Part shown: positions 35,085 through 47,300 of the stretch, piece by piece | Position numbering within the stretch: the stretch's first letter is position 1 | Layout of the letters: each line of letters opens with the position of its first letter | NCBI GenBank assembly: GCA_030272585.1 | Contig: BSYQ01000003.1 | Span: 3,410,001 to 3,474,000, forward strand | Length of the DNA stretch: 64,000 bases | Origin: Bryopsis sp. KO-2023 | Taxonomy: Eukaryota; Chlorophyta; Ulvophyceae; Bryopsidales; Bryopsidaceae | Direction: 5' to 3' | Notes under the pieces: model-generated | The model's database searches: none | What the model was told of the DNA's origin: nothing | What the model saw: only the letters and a program-made list of their open reading frames with translations | Program-made: the position numbers and the translations under genes

Positions 35085-35096
35085 TGGTTTCGGAGC
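35085..35096 (+). other. E2 primer-binding site
   Basis: TGGTTTCGGAGC, three bases after the LTR. It is complementary to a tRNA 3' end GCUCCGAAACCA. Confidence 0.75.
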
Positions 35097-36298
35097 TTTG
35101 GCAAGCATCCTATCGTGTGGAAAGTGGAGTCGCACTGCTTATTGCGGCGCGCGGATTTTCTGCAGGGAAATCGGAGCTGTTCGATTAGCGACACGTTTTG
35201 GCCCGTTCCGGACCGTATACGTCACGGAATCGAACATATAAGGTGTCTAAAAGCATCTACGGAACAAGATGCATCCGTTGCAATTTGTTGCGAGTGAATC
35301 CGATGCGTGTGCGCAAAGTTATGACGTTTTAAAGTTCGCGTCGGAATTTGAGTGTTTTGAGGTCGTCCGTGTCGGTTCTAGGTGTTGAACGATCGAAATG
35401 ATGTTTTAGAATCATTTTGAACGTCGACACGTTGCGACTTTAAGATAGTATAGTTTTTGAACTATAAAAGTTTCTCTTTTATCCAAAGGGTGGGGTTAAC
35501 TTTGTATGGGCAGGGTTAACACCTGAAGATACTAAGAGTAGAGAGGTTGTTATACCATATGCTCGCGAGAAGCCACTAAGAGTACTCTCTTAGATGGTGG
35601 AACGAGTATAAGGACTCAAGTGCTAGGGGAGCTTGAGTCGGTATAACAAAAGGAGACCTTTTATTTGGTCAATAAAAGGAGATGAGGGAAGTAAGAGGAA
35701 GGAAGTTCATTTCTCTTGAGTTTTATTAGGGTTGATCTTGGATATTTGATTAAATCGATTCGGCAATTTTCACGTCTAAAGAGCGTTACTCGGCACTCCT
35801 ATCCTAGCTGTACGGAGAGCCACTATTGCCCTTTGAAATCACTAGACCCCTGGTCTTTCGGGATCGGTTTGCTAGCGCAGTGGTCTGTGTAAAATTGAGG
35901 GCTTTTGTTAGTGGTTCGTATGGTATGGTACGCTCTCTTGAGCCTAGAGGAATAGGACTTGTCGTAATTCGCTAATGGAGACAGATGATTGTTGATCGAT
36001 AAAATCGAATTGAAGAGATAATCCGCTAAAATGAGAGAATGAATAGCGATTATTTTCCTGATTTGGCATGAGGCAAAATGAGTTGCCTTCAATGAAAATT
36101 GATTGTATTTGCGAAAGTGAATGATTTTCACTGAATACAAGGTCAATTTTCATAGGGATGATTTGTATTGAGATACAAATTTGATCCACGAATGTCAATG
36201 TATAGTTGGTACTTTGATAAGAACCAATATACATGAGGAAAATTTTGCTGCTGGATTGATTTTCCTGCGATGCAGGTTAATCACTAGCCTTCTTTAAG
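35097..36298 (+). other. E2 leader
   Basis: 1.2 kb of untranslated internal sequence between the primer-binding site and the gag-pol start; no conserved frame was seen. Its last 180 bp recur at 53409-53590. Confidence 0.6.
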
Positions 36299-39200
36299 AT
36301 GTCGAGACCAGACCCTTCTGGTGAAGAGGACATTACCGCTTTAACGGTAGAAGAACTCCAAAGTCGGATTGCTTTAATGCAATCTGAACATCAGGCGTTC
36401 CGTAAAGAGGTGGATGACCGTGAGCGGGAACGTGAAGTGGCTACCAGAAAGGGTAGTACTTCTGTAGGGTCGGGAAGCAAAAAGTCTTCCACGGCCAAGC
36501 CTGATAAATTTGATGGCCAATGTCCTTGGAAAGAACATAAGGTCATTTTGGAGATCTTTTGGATTGCCGAGGGGGTTCCTCGAGAAGAATGGGGTCGGAT
36601 TGGACCAACATTCTTAGGACCCAAGGGAATCAAGCACCTCATCGCTCGAGTCGGGGAAGAGAAAATTTCTGGAGGAAACCTGACTTGGGAGGAAATGTGT
36701 GTTGCTATGGATGATGGAAGTTTTGGTGAGTTGGCCACCGAATATGCGGTGACACAAAAACTGTCCACATTCAAAGACCACATTAACCGGCGATGCAATA
36801 CTGGAGAATATGTGCGCCAAATGGACACATATTTCACTCTTCGTAAGACCAAAATTGATAGTATTTCAAAAATTTGGTTCTTACACCGCAACCTCCATGG
36901 AGTGTTGAAGGAAGCGGTTGCCACTGATACTTCGGGTCATGAATGGACTTCATATGAGGAATTCCGTACCCATGTATTGGCAAAAGGAGTATCGCATGAT
37001 GAGCGATACCCAGTATTGGAAAAAGGTGCCAAAGAAAAGGAGGAAAGTACCGTTGGATCAAAGCGATCTCGGAAAGAAGAAAAAGGAAAGGTGTATCCGG
37101 TTAATCGGAAGAAAAACCGAATGATGCCGAGCTTTACACCGAGATTTGGTGGTGGTTCTCAACAGACTCGTAAGAGTAAAGTTGGTAAAACATCTTTTCC
37201 TGCGGGTCTTACCCAGAAAGAGTGGGAACGGCGCAAGGCCGCGAACCTTTGTTTCAGATGTGGAGCATCTTATTCTCCAGGTCATGTGTGTGATACTGGA
37301 AAGGTACGGAAGAGTCTCGCTTGTTTCGGGAAAGAACTTCCTAGTATAGAAGTTCTTGCATCTGGGTTATCTCGAAAGGAGGTATCGAAAAACTCAGATC
37401 CGAAAGATGTAATATTTGATCCGATGGATACGGATATTACGGAGCCCGAGAACAAATCGGATATTTCTGTGGAGAATGACCCTGACCAGGTTATGTCTGT
37501 TGACAGAAATGATGACTCTATCCGATGTGGTGAGGTTGATTTGGACGTCGATCCCATTGGGGACGCCCAAGATCCTATGCCTAGTAAAGAAGAGAAGGTG
37601 CCGGAGAACGATTGCATCTCTGGAATGCAACTTTTAAAATCGGAACTTCATCGTTTGCAGAATGCAAGTAGAGAGTTCACTTTTGACTCGTCTACTAATG
37701 ATGAAAGATTTGCGATTTGTAAAAAGTTTTGCACTGGACAAGAGTTTCTTGCATCGTCAGTAGCGGGACACCATGTTTGGATGGATCCTGGACGAAAGAA
37801 TTTGAATGAATTCTTAAAGCATTATTTTGCTTGCAAGAAAGAGTCACCTTCTTCTACGAGTTGCTGCCTATTAATCCCTCATAATATGGCAGTTAGACAA
37901 AAAGAAATCAATCAAATGCGATTGATTGCACAATATCGAAAAGGAGCAAAATTGTTTGCTCTTAGCAGCGGTAAAGCACCAGGTCTTCTTTGGCCCGTTG
38001 ATATATATTACGATCCACCTACAGCGGAGTTACCCGGTAACTCGATTCCAGGAGAGGATTGTAATCTCAGAATGTCAATGTCGTTCAAAGGTTTGATTTC
38101 TGGTTCCCCTAGTCAGATTCTGTTAGATTCTGGCGCCGCTGGCTATGCTTATATCTCTAAGCATTTTTGCGAAAGCACAGGGCTTAGTTATAGATGTAAG
38201 CAAGGTACCAAAATCGAAATGGCCAATGGAACTCCATTGGATATTGTAGGGATAACCTCGATTAACTTGCGTTTGCAAGGCTTGCGGATGAAGATCGAGT
38301 GTCAAGTTATCACTGCAAAGCATTTTGATTTGTACCTCGGGGATGTGTGGTTATGCAATCACCGAGTACTGATGAATTTTTCTACTGGTAGTGCTTCGGT
38401 TCTAGCTACACGGGGAAACCGACTCACGATACGACCTAATTTGGTTGTGCGTGCCCCTAGTCCGTCAAATGCACGGATAAATCCCTTGTTGAGTATAGCC
38501 CAAGCTCGAAGACAACTCCGTAATACGGAGTTATGTCCTTTTCTGGTTATAGTTCGGGAGGTCCCGAACCCTTTAGAGGGGGAGGAATCTGGGGTACCCG
38601 AATTGCCCAAAAATCCTCTAGTGTCTTCATATCAAACAGAGCTGGAAAGTCTGTTAGATGAGTATAAAGACAGATTCTCAGATGAGTTGGCAGAATGCCC
38701 TCCATCTCGAGAAGAGGATGCAGCAATTGATCTTGTCCCTGGAGCGAAACCGGTACATAGACCAATGTTTCGTTACACACCGGGTGAAAGAAAAGAGATT
38801 GAGGAGCAAGTCTCTGATATGCTGCAGAAGGGTTTGATTAAGCCTAGTTGTAGTCCGTGGGGTGCACCAATCTTGTTTGTTCCCAAACCGGATGGTACTC
38901 GACGGATGTGTATCGACTATAGAGGCTTAAATAAGTTGACGATCAGGAATCAATATCCACTACCAAGGATAGATGATCTCCTTGATCAACTTCAAGGTTC
39001 GAAATACTTTTCGGCCTTAGATTTGAAAGCAGGGTATTGGCAACTTCGAGTGAAGGAGCCGGACCAACCGAAGACTGCTTTCAAAACCCCATTCGGTCTG
39101 TTTGAATATAAAGTGCTTCCAATGGGCTTGACGAATGCACCTGCAATATTCCAGACTTGGATGAATCGGGTATTCTCGGGTATGATTGGGAAGTCGGTCC

Positions 39201-40716
39201 TAATATACCTCGATGACATACTTGTATTCAGCAAAACTCCGGAGGAACATGTGCAACATTTGCGAGCGGTGATGAAACGCTTGCGTGAGCACAAAATGCT
39301 CTTGAAGAGATCAAAATGTGATTTTTTTAAGAAAGAGCTTCACTATCTTGGATTTGTTATAAATCAAGATGGTATTTCCGCTGACAAAAGGAAAACAGAG
39401 AAAGTAGTAGAGTGGCCAGTCCCAAAGAACGTTGCGGAATTGCGTTCATTTTTAGGGCTCTCTAACTATTTCCGGAGATTTGTGCAAGGTTACAGCAAGC
39501 TTGTAGCCCCACTCACAAAGTTACTTAGGAAGGGTAAAGAGTGGAGTTGGACCGAGGATTGTCAAAGAGGCTTTGATGGTGTTAAAGAGAATTTAACACA
39601 TGCACCTTGTTTGGCAATGCCTAACTTCGAAAAGGATTTTGAAGTTATCGCAGATGCTTCGGATTATGCGATCGGTGCAATCTTGTTGCAAGAGGGACAT
39701 CCGATAGCTTTTGAAAGTCGAAAGTTATCAGGAGCCCAACTTAATTGGAGCATAGGGGACAAGGAAATGTTCGCTGTAGTACATGCTCTTAAGTTGTGGC
39801 GATGCTACTTGGACGTGCGTGTGTTTAAGGTGGTGTGTGATCACCAGCCTAACACATACTTCCATTCCCAGGAAACTCTCTCTCGAAGGTCGGCACGTTG
39901 GCTCGAAGTCCTCCAGGGGTTCCGGTTCGAGTGGGAATACAGGCCGGGTCGGACGAACGTGGCAGACCCCTTGTCACGATATCCGTCGTATTCTCAGCAG
40001 ATCGGAATACTCTCGGAGCTGGGAGGTGGCCAGAAACGACCAACTTGGAAAGGGGATCCGTCCTCGCCCCGGACCGGTACGTCGATGCTTGGGGAAAGAT
40101 TGACTGAGGGGATCACTAGGGATGAGTGGTTTGAAACCGAAGATGTCGCCGCTTCAGGTTGTCAAAAGCACTCAGGCCTGTGGTGGAATGGTGCACGAGT
40201 AGTAGTACCAAATTGGGATAATCTTAGAGAAGATATCCTACATGATAGCCATGCAAGTGTATATGCAGGACATTTTGGGATCCGCAAGACCCAAAGAACA
40301 GTCTTAAAATACTTTTGGTGGCCTGGCGTAGAGGGAGATATCGCAAACTTTGTAAAGGGATGCGATGCATGTCAAAGGAACAAACACCGACGCGGCAAGG
40401 TGCCTGGTCCTTTGCAACCTTTACGTATACCTGATGGTCGATGGGAATCAGTTTCAATGGATTTGATTACTGATTTGCCTAAATCAGGAGCGGAAGCATT
40501 TGACGCTATCTTAGTTTTTGTGGATCGACTCACAAAGATGGTGCGATGCGTACCAACGCACACTACGTGTGATGCGGTACAAACGGCGAAACTCTTCGTT
40601 ACTGAGGTCTTCCGTTTGCACGGTCTTCCTAAGCACCTCGTAAGCGATAGAGATCCTAGGTGGACTTCAAAGTTCTTTAGAGAGCTTTGTAAGACCTTAG
40701 GGGTGATACCAGCTGC
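36299..40716 (+). CDS. E2 gag-pol polyprotein (3'-truncated)
   Basis: A single frame of about 1472 element codons. Order: gag with a Cys/His knuckle CFRCGASYSPGHVC near residue 319; an extra domain around residues 470-590 with HVWMDPG, FLKHYFACKK and MRLIAQYRKGA; aspartic protease (LLDSGAAG, about 610); reverse transcriptase with YLDD near 970; RNase H (VIADASDYAIGAILL, about 1117); integrase HHCC (about 1315-1360) and the start of its catalytic core (SMDLITDLP, VSDRDPRW). A fused gag-pol frame is usual for many chromoviruses. The chromodomain, if present, was in the lost part. Confidence 0.85.
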
Positions 40717-41224
40717 TGACGTCCAGGGACGTCAGACGTCAAAGGCGTCATGCATCTGACGTCTGTGAAGCGTCAGATGCATCCCCGGTAGATGACAGCA
40801 TTCCCCTGAGGAGATACTACTGAACTACAGCGAGGAAACCACCGCAAGAGCACCTGGTCAAGACAGTGGTTCGATCAACTAAAGTGAGACTCGCGAGGTG
40901 GAGGTCTCGGGTTTGAATCTGAGTGGGAACGTGCTTTAGTCTGGGCTTGTGTGTGAGTGTGTGAGTGAGTCAGGAGTAGAACTGGCGGCTGTGAGTCAGG
41001 GTAGTGGGAGTGTTACGGGTGGTTAGTCACCCTCGGGAAAGTCGAACGGGAGTTAAAAGAATGGGACGCTTGATGTAACCTTGCTTGTCAGTAATTCTGT
41101 GAGTGCAACTGTGGACCCCGTGTGCGACTCGATTCGATTTTGTGTGACCCTGTGGAACTCAGCCGCCACCCTCTCTCACTCTTTACACGGAAGTGCGTCG
41201 GCGTACGGAGCGCCTCGCGTAACA
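40717..41224 (+). repeat. E3 left LTR
   Basis: About 508 bp, TG...CA ends, inferred from the junction with E2 and the primer-binding site four bases downstream. No second copy is in the window, so the start is inferred from the E2 break. It begins with a cluster of GACGTC-type dyads (40717-40770). Confidence 0.65.
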
Positions 41225-41228
41225 TTTT

Positions 41229-41312
41229 TGGTTTCGGAGCTCGGACTCGAACTCTGGCGGCGAAAGTCAACTCAGGAAGCGTTAGTGCACTAAGCCACTG
41301 ACGTGCAAGGTA
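41229..41312 (+). other. E3 primer-binding site with antisense tRNA-like extension
   Basis: TGGTTTCGGAGC at 41229-41240 is followed by sequence which, read on the minus strand, shows a B-box-like GAGTTCGAGTCC and, about 40 bases earlier, an A-box-like GTGGCTTAGTGC. The predicted acceptor and T stems do not pair well, so this is not called a tRNA gene. Confidence 0.4.
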
Positions 41313-41638
41313 TATCGGCGGACGGTTATACGCCTGGTCGCTAGTTATACACTGAGGGGACTTTTACTAGTTCTGTCGGAAAAACAAACACACCCGCGAA
41401 AAGGTTCGCACGAAAAAGAGGGTGTCCGACAGCAGTTTGTGTGGTACCCAGAAACAGACGACAGGAAAAAGGTTATCCTGTAACTGTCGTTGTGTGGCGG
41501 GGAGGCCACAAAACTGGTAGCTTAGTCGCTGGGAGTTTGTCGTTAAACGTTTGGACGTAAAGGCAGTGAGGGAAAAGTCAACAGTCTACTGTTGACAGTA
41601 ACTGTCGGAAAGTCAACTGAAAGTCAGAGGCACACAGT

Positions 41639-43730
41639 ATGGCGTTAATACCAAGTGGATCAGGAAGCCAGATGGTGGCTTTTGAAGACTCCACTATGGA
41701 CGAGTCTGCTATGCAGGTTGTTCACAACACGCAGAACATTCAGATAAACCGGACGGAGTCTGGTTCTGAAGGAGGAGGTCAGCTGCAAGCTCAGCTTGCA
41801 GTCTGGCGCGAAACAGTAGCAACGGACTTGAAAAGTTCCTTCCAAACTGTTCATACAGACATGGAAAAAGCCATAGTGGCTGTCGACCAAAAGACGGAGC
41901 AAAATATTCAAGGTCTCCGTGAGTTCGTTCATCGAACTCAAGAAAGTCAGCAAAGGGTCGAAACTGAAGTCAACGACCTCCAGGTCGTTCTGCGACAGAA
42001 TGTCGAGTCGACGACAGAAAAGCTAGCACAGCTTACAGACCATCTACAGTCAATGAAGCAGTCATTTGTGACTGATGTGCAAGAGCAACTGAGTACACAT
42101 TATGCACAGTTGAGAGAAGAAATCCTGGAAACAGGAAAATCTCATGCACAGAGTATTGCATATCTGAAAGATCAGATGCAACAGGAACAGGGGCTGTTCC
42201 AGCAATCTCATCAGACTGTACAGAATAAGCAGATGCAAGACTTGTTTTCCGAACTGCAGACAATTAAGGGACAAGTGCAGAAGGAAGAACAAATGCATCA
42301 GGAACAAGGAATGTTCCAGCAAACTTATCAGAAACAAATGCAAGATTTGTATTCTGAATTGCAAGCAGTGAAAGGACAAGTCCAAAAAGAGGAACAAACA
42401 GCCCTTGTACTAGTGGAAAGAGAAAGAGAAGCTAGACAGAAAGAAGAGCTATCTCTTAAGCACACAATGGATAGAATGCTGAAGGAGTATGTACAGGCAT
42501 CAGTTGTGCCTACACAACCACTGGAAGTCCCAGTGTATATGATGCAAACAGTCACAGAAGGACTGAGTACAGAGGGACAAGAAGAACAGGAAATTCAACC
42601 TACTTCAGCAGCAGAGCTGGTGCTACCACCAGTTACTAATGGAGCACCTGCAACTGTGGGGTTACTACCACCCACTCCAGCAGTTCCATTACCCCCAGGA
42701 CCTTCTTCTTTGGGTCTTATAGACCTAACCACAGGACAATCACTTCCAATGGGATCACCAATCCCCACATTGTCCATGTCACCAGCCACTGTAGTTCCAC
42801 CAGCTACATTTACAGTGGGCACTACCCCAGCACCATCAGGCATGGGAATCAGACCACCAAACCCCTTTGAGCAATTAACAAGTCAAAGAGCACCTAGTGG
42901 TGGTGCACCTGGAGGAAATCCAGGGGATCCAAATGGATCAAATGGCCCAAATGGACCAGACAGGCCAAACATGCCTAGAGCATCTGGATCTGGATTTCCA
43001 GGGCCAGGAAATGGTGGAGGTGGTGGTGGAGGTGGTGATGGAGGACCCCCAGGAGGAGGACCACCTGATAGAGATCCTAGTGGCACATCAGGAGGTTCAG
43101 GACAAGGTCCTGATAGACCTTACAGCAAACAGATTAAGCTCACTCCCCCAGAGAAATTTACAGGAGATGAAAGGATATCTGCAACAGAATGGATACTAGG
43201 AATGAAGAGATGGTTGCAGAATCAACACATCTTAGAGAGAGACTGGTTATCCTGTTTTCAGTCACATCTCCAGGGAGATGCACTTAGCTGGTTAAACCTG
43301 ATGGATATACAGATCATGAATCAGGAAAAAGCAGAGTATGCTAGCTGGCAAGAGTTCACTCAAGAACTAAGGAATGTTTTTGAGCCAGTCTCCCTAATAG
43401 AGACTGCCAGAAAACAGTTAAGAACTCTAAGGCAGACTGGAACTGCCTTAGGCTACATCAGGCTCTTCAGAAAGCTGATGTTTAGACTCCCCAACCTACC
43501 TCAAGAAGAAAGATATGCAGCTTTTGTGGATGGGCTCTCAGATAGAAATATGCAAGCACAGGTTATGACCCTGTGTGATGGGGATCTGGATAAGGCCATC
43601 CTCACAGTTCAAAGACTCTCTGCAACTATAGGCAGTAGAGGTGGCACTACTAGCAGCTTTAGAGGCAGAGGTAGAGGGAGGGGAAGGTTTGGACAAAGGA
43701 ATACACAGATGTCAGCAGTGATAGCTGCTG
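41639..43730 (+). CDS. E3 gag (N-terminal and capsid part)
   Basis: About 697 codons before E6. A long Gln/Glu-rich coiled coil (roughly residues 50-300, with near-repeated HQEQGMFQQTYQKQMQDL-type units) is followed by a Pro/Thr-rich linker, a Gly/Pro-rich tract around 420-490, and a capsid-like domain (WILGMKRWLQNQ, LSWLNLMDIQIM, FEPVSLIETARKQLRTL). An Arg/Gly stretch ([11 protein letters not shown]) closes this part. The order fits Ty3/gypsy gag. Confidence 0.75.
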
Positions 43731-43974
43731 TGTTGTGCTGCTTGACTTTCAGTGGCAGTGAAAGTCTTTCTCAAACCAAAACCTGGAAAGAGAGTGTACC
43801 AACGCCTTTTATGAGCGTTGCTAGTACACATGGTAGCAATCACCATACTTGGTGATTGGACCCTGCTACCACCGTGTGGGGACAGATGCAAATGTGTCAC
43901 GACAGGTGACACACGTGGCGACACACATGTACACGTGGCGACACACCGTGACACACGCGTGTGACGTCATAACA
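43731..43974 (-). repeat. E6 3' LTR
   Basis: 244 bp, identical by eye to 50739-50982. Contains repeated ACACGTGGCGACACAC motifs. Confidence 0.95.
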
Positions 43975-44395
43975 TTCCTCCCCCCCAAAGTGTCAGACCT
44001 CCTGGTCCTGACTCCACTTGGATAAACACTTATATGCTACAGGGTGCAGAAACCTTAGCAATGGTTTACACACGGTACTTTGACCAAATGTTGAAATCTC
44101 TAGGTGCCTTTCAGCGAGCCACTACACCAAAAGTTTCATATCCGGTCAAGATTGAGATTGGAGAAACATCTCAAAGTTTGTGATCCCTTTCACAAAACCA
44201 AACCATCTTAAGGGTCAAGACACCTTCTCAAACCCGAGATAAAACCCTTTTCATGGTGAACGCTTTTCCACATTGGCTACCTTGCCTTAGGAAAATAATA
44301 TCTCACCCGTCGGCATTCACACATATGTGCGGAGATATTTAAATCAAATTTTGCCCATTCAATTTATTTCCCTTCTCTTGAGATCTCCTACTCTG

Positions 44396-47300
44396 TCAAT
44401 TGCGCTCTTTCGACCGAAGGCGTTCACTTCGACGGATAACAATTGGCGGAGACAAGTCCGTCGACTTGATTTTGTTTTGGTATTCTTCTACCAATTCCCT
44501 AGCATTCTCCATATGCTCTTCGGGTTCCCAAGTATTATGCTCATGTCCATAACCCATCCATTTGCACAAATACTCAGTTTTACGCTTTCGACCTATTCGC
44601 CGTACACGATGATCTAAAAGCATCTCAACCTCATATTCCAACTCATCATCGAGTTCCACCGGCGGAGGAGGCTGAACTTTTCCATGCGCCCAATAAGGCT
44701 TCAACAAGCTCGCATGAAAAACCGGATGAATTTTAAGATAGTTCGGTAAATCCAACCGAAAAGCTACCTTACCGATTTGATCCGAAATAGTAAAGGGTCC
44801 GATCCACTTCGGCATCAATTTTCGGGATCCTGGATGTTTTAGGCGGATATGCCGTGCATCCAACAACACTTTATCGCCTACTTTCACATCCACAGGACGT
44901 CTATGTCGATCAGCATACGCCTTCATCCTTTGACGTGCTGCCTCTAAACACCTTTTCGCCTTCACAATGCTATCTCTTATCGTTGTCGTCATTCTTTGTA
45001 CAGCTGGCACCGCCATCTGCAGTGACGAGCTCTTTCTACTAGATGCACCTGGCCCGAATCCAGGCATCTGTGCCGTCGTAGCTGTCCAAGGATCACGACC
45101 GTAATTAAGGAAAAATGGTGTCTCACCAGTCGCTTCCGACTTGGAGTTATTCATAGCAAACTCGACAACTGGCAACAGTTCAGACCAATCACTGTGGCGT
45201 ATCCCAACAAAATGTCTTAGGGTGTCTTCTAAGACTTTGTTCATTGCCTCAGTCTGCCCATCAGTGGTGGGATGAAAAGCAGTTGCCATAGCCTGACTGA
45301 TCTTCCAAGTATTACACAATTCCGCAAAGAATCGTGATCTCCACCTGGGATCTCTGTCACTCACCAATGTCCTAGGAAGACCGTGTGAACGGAAGACATG
45401 TGATACAAAGAGTCTCGCTGTTTCTGCAGCATCACACTTCGTGTATGTTGCAGCGCATCTCACCATTTTCGTGAGTCGGTCCACGAAAACGAGGATCGCA
45501 TCATAATGCTCAGCACCTGACTTGGGAAGCTCGACTATCAAGTCCATCGAAACACTCTCCCAACGAGCATCTGGTATCGGTAGAGGTTGCAACGAACCAG
45601 GAGGTTTGCCACGTCTCCACTTGTTCCGTTGACAACTATCACAACCTTTGATAAAGGACAATATATCCTTCTCTACCCCTGGCCACCAAAACCACTTCAA
45701 CAAATTGTGTTTCGTCTTTTTGACACCAAAGTGTCCCGAATACACCGTTGAATGAAAATCTTTCATAATATCCAACCTGAGGCCATCAAAGTTTGGGACA
45801 ACCACCCGCGTTCCATTCCACCAAAAACCCGAGTCGAAACGACACATTGAAGCAGCGGATTCCAATGTATTGAACCACTCGTCTTTAGCGTACCCCTCAG
45901 ATAATCGTCGCTGAAGATCGATATTAGGCAAAGGAGAGAGAGCTGGGCCCTCCTCACCAAGGTGACTGAGTCGGCCACGCTTGCTCACCGACTCCAACAA
46001 GACACTGATCTGCTGAGAATACCGTACAGGATAGCGCGACAAGGGGTCTGCTACATTCGTCCTGCCTGGCTGGTATTCCCACTTGAATCGGTATCCCTGA
46101 AGACACTCAAGCCACCGCACCGCTCTTCGAGACAACGTTACCTGGGAATGGAAAAATGTGTTGGGTTTGTGATCCACGATCACCTTAAACTCCATCACAT
46201 CCAGATAGCACCTCCACAACTTCAAAGCATGGACAACAGCAAACATTTCTTTGTCTGATATTGACCATCTCAATTGTGCACCATGTAGCATTTTACTTTC
46301 AAATGCTATTGGTCGACCTTCTTGAAGTAATATTGCACCAATAGCCCAATCCGAGGCATCGGCAATAACTTCAAAAGGCTTACTGAAATCTGGCATTGCC
46401 AAGCAAGGTGCATGGGTCAGGGCTTCCTTAACTGCCACCATTGCTTTCCGACAATCCTCATTCCAGTCCCACTCCTTACTCTTCCTAAGTAAGTTCGTAA
46501 GTGGTCCGACCAATTTACTGTATCCTTGAATGAACCGACGGAAGTAATTTGAAAGACCTAAGAAGGATCTCAACTCAGATATATTTTGTGGCTCTGGCCA
46601 ATCAATGACCTTCTGAGTCTTGCGAGTATCTACCGCAATCCCTTCTTTGCTTATCACGAAGCCAAGATAATGCAATGCATCCTTAAAGAAATCACACTTT
46701 GATCTCTTCAAGAAGAGCTTGTGCTCTCTCAAACGATCCATGACCTTTTTGAGATGCATGATGTGGTCTTTCTCATTCCTCGAATACACAAGTATATCAT
46801 CAAGATAGATAAGGACGTACTTCCCTATCATCCCATGAAATACACGGTTCATCCATGTTTGGAATATCGCTGGTGCATTCGTCAAACCCATCGGTAAGAC
46901 ACGATATTCAAACAATCCAAAGGGCGTTTTGAAAGCCGTTTTAGCCTGGTCCTCAGCTTTGACACGAAGCTGCCAGTAACCAGCTTTCAAATCAAGGGCG
47001 GAAAAGTACCTCGCACCTTGTAACTGATCCAACAGATCATCGATACGTGGGATAGGGTATTGATTTTTGACTGTTAACTTATTCAAACCTCTATAGTCCA
47101 CACACATTCTTTTTGTCCCATCCGGTTTGGGTACAAACAAGACTGGTGCTCCCCATGGACTACACGACGGTTGAATAAGTCCCTTAGCCAACATATCCGA
47201 TATCTGATCCTCAATTTCCTTACGCTCTCCAGGCGTATAGCGAAATATAGGACGACTCACAGGATTTGCTCCTGGTATCAGATCTATAGAAGCATCGAAC

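Larger units (their letters stand above)
34815..40716 (+). mobile_element. E2: Ty3/gypsy element, 3' part missing
   Basis: LTR 34815-35081 (TGTTAG...CTAACA), primer-binding core TGGTTTCGGAGC at 35085-35096, a 1.2-kb leader, then one long gag-pol frame cut off in the integrase by E3. The 3' LTR is not in the window. It inserted into E1 and was later entered by E3. A second partial copy (E2b) lies at 53409-55300. It is closely related in gene layout to E6. The coding part that remains looks open; the element is truncated. Confidence 0.85.
40717..43730 (+). mobile_element. E3, first part: second Ty3/gypsy lineage
   Basis: LTR 40717-41224 (TGACGTCC...GTAACA), primer-binding core at 41229-41240, then gag up to the E6 insertion. 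The element resumes at 50983. It entered the integrase region of E2. The plus strand is strikingly A-rich, unlike E4. Confidence 0.8.

Noticed and set aside
40860-40930. tRNA-like stretch in the E3 LTR (GGTCTCGGGTTTGAATC)
   Set aside because: Only a T-arm-like piece; no complete cloverleaf.
43712-43954. Similar 80-88 aa frames at both ends of E6 as a gene pair
   Set aside because: They are the same sequence translated from the two LTRs.
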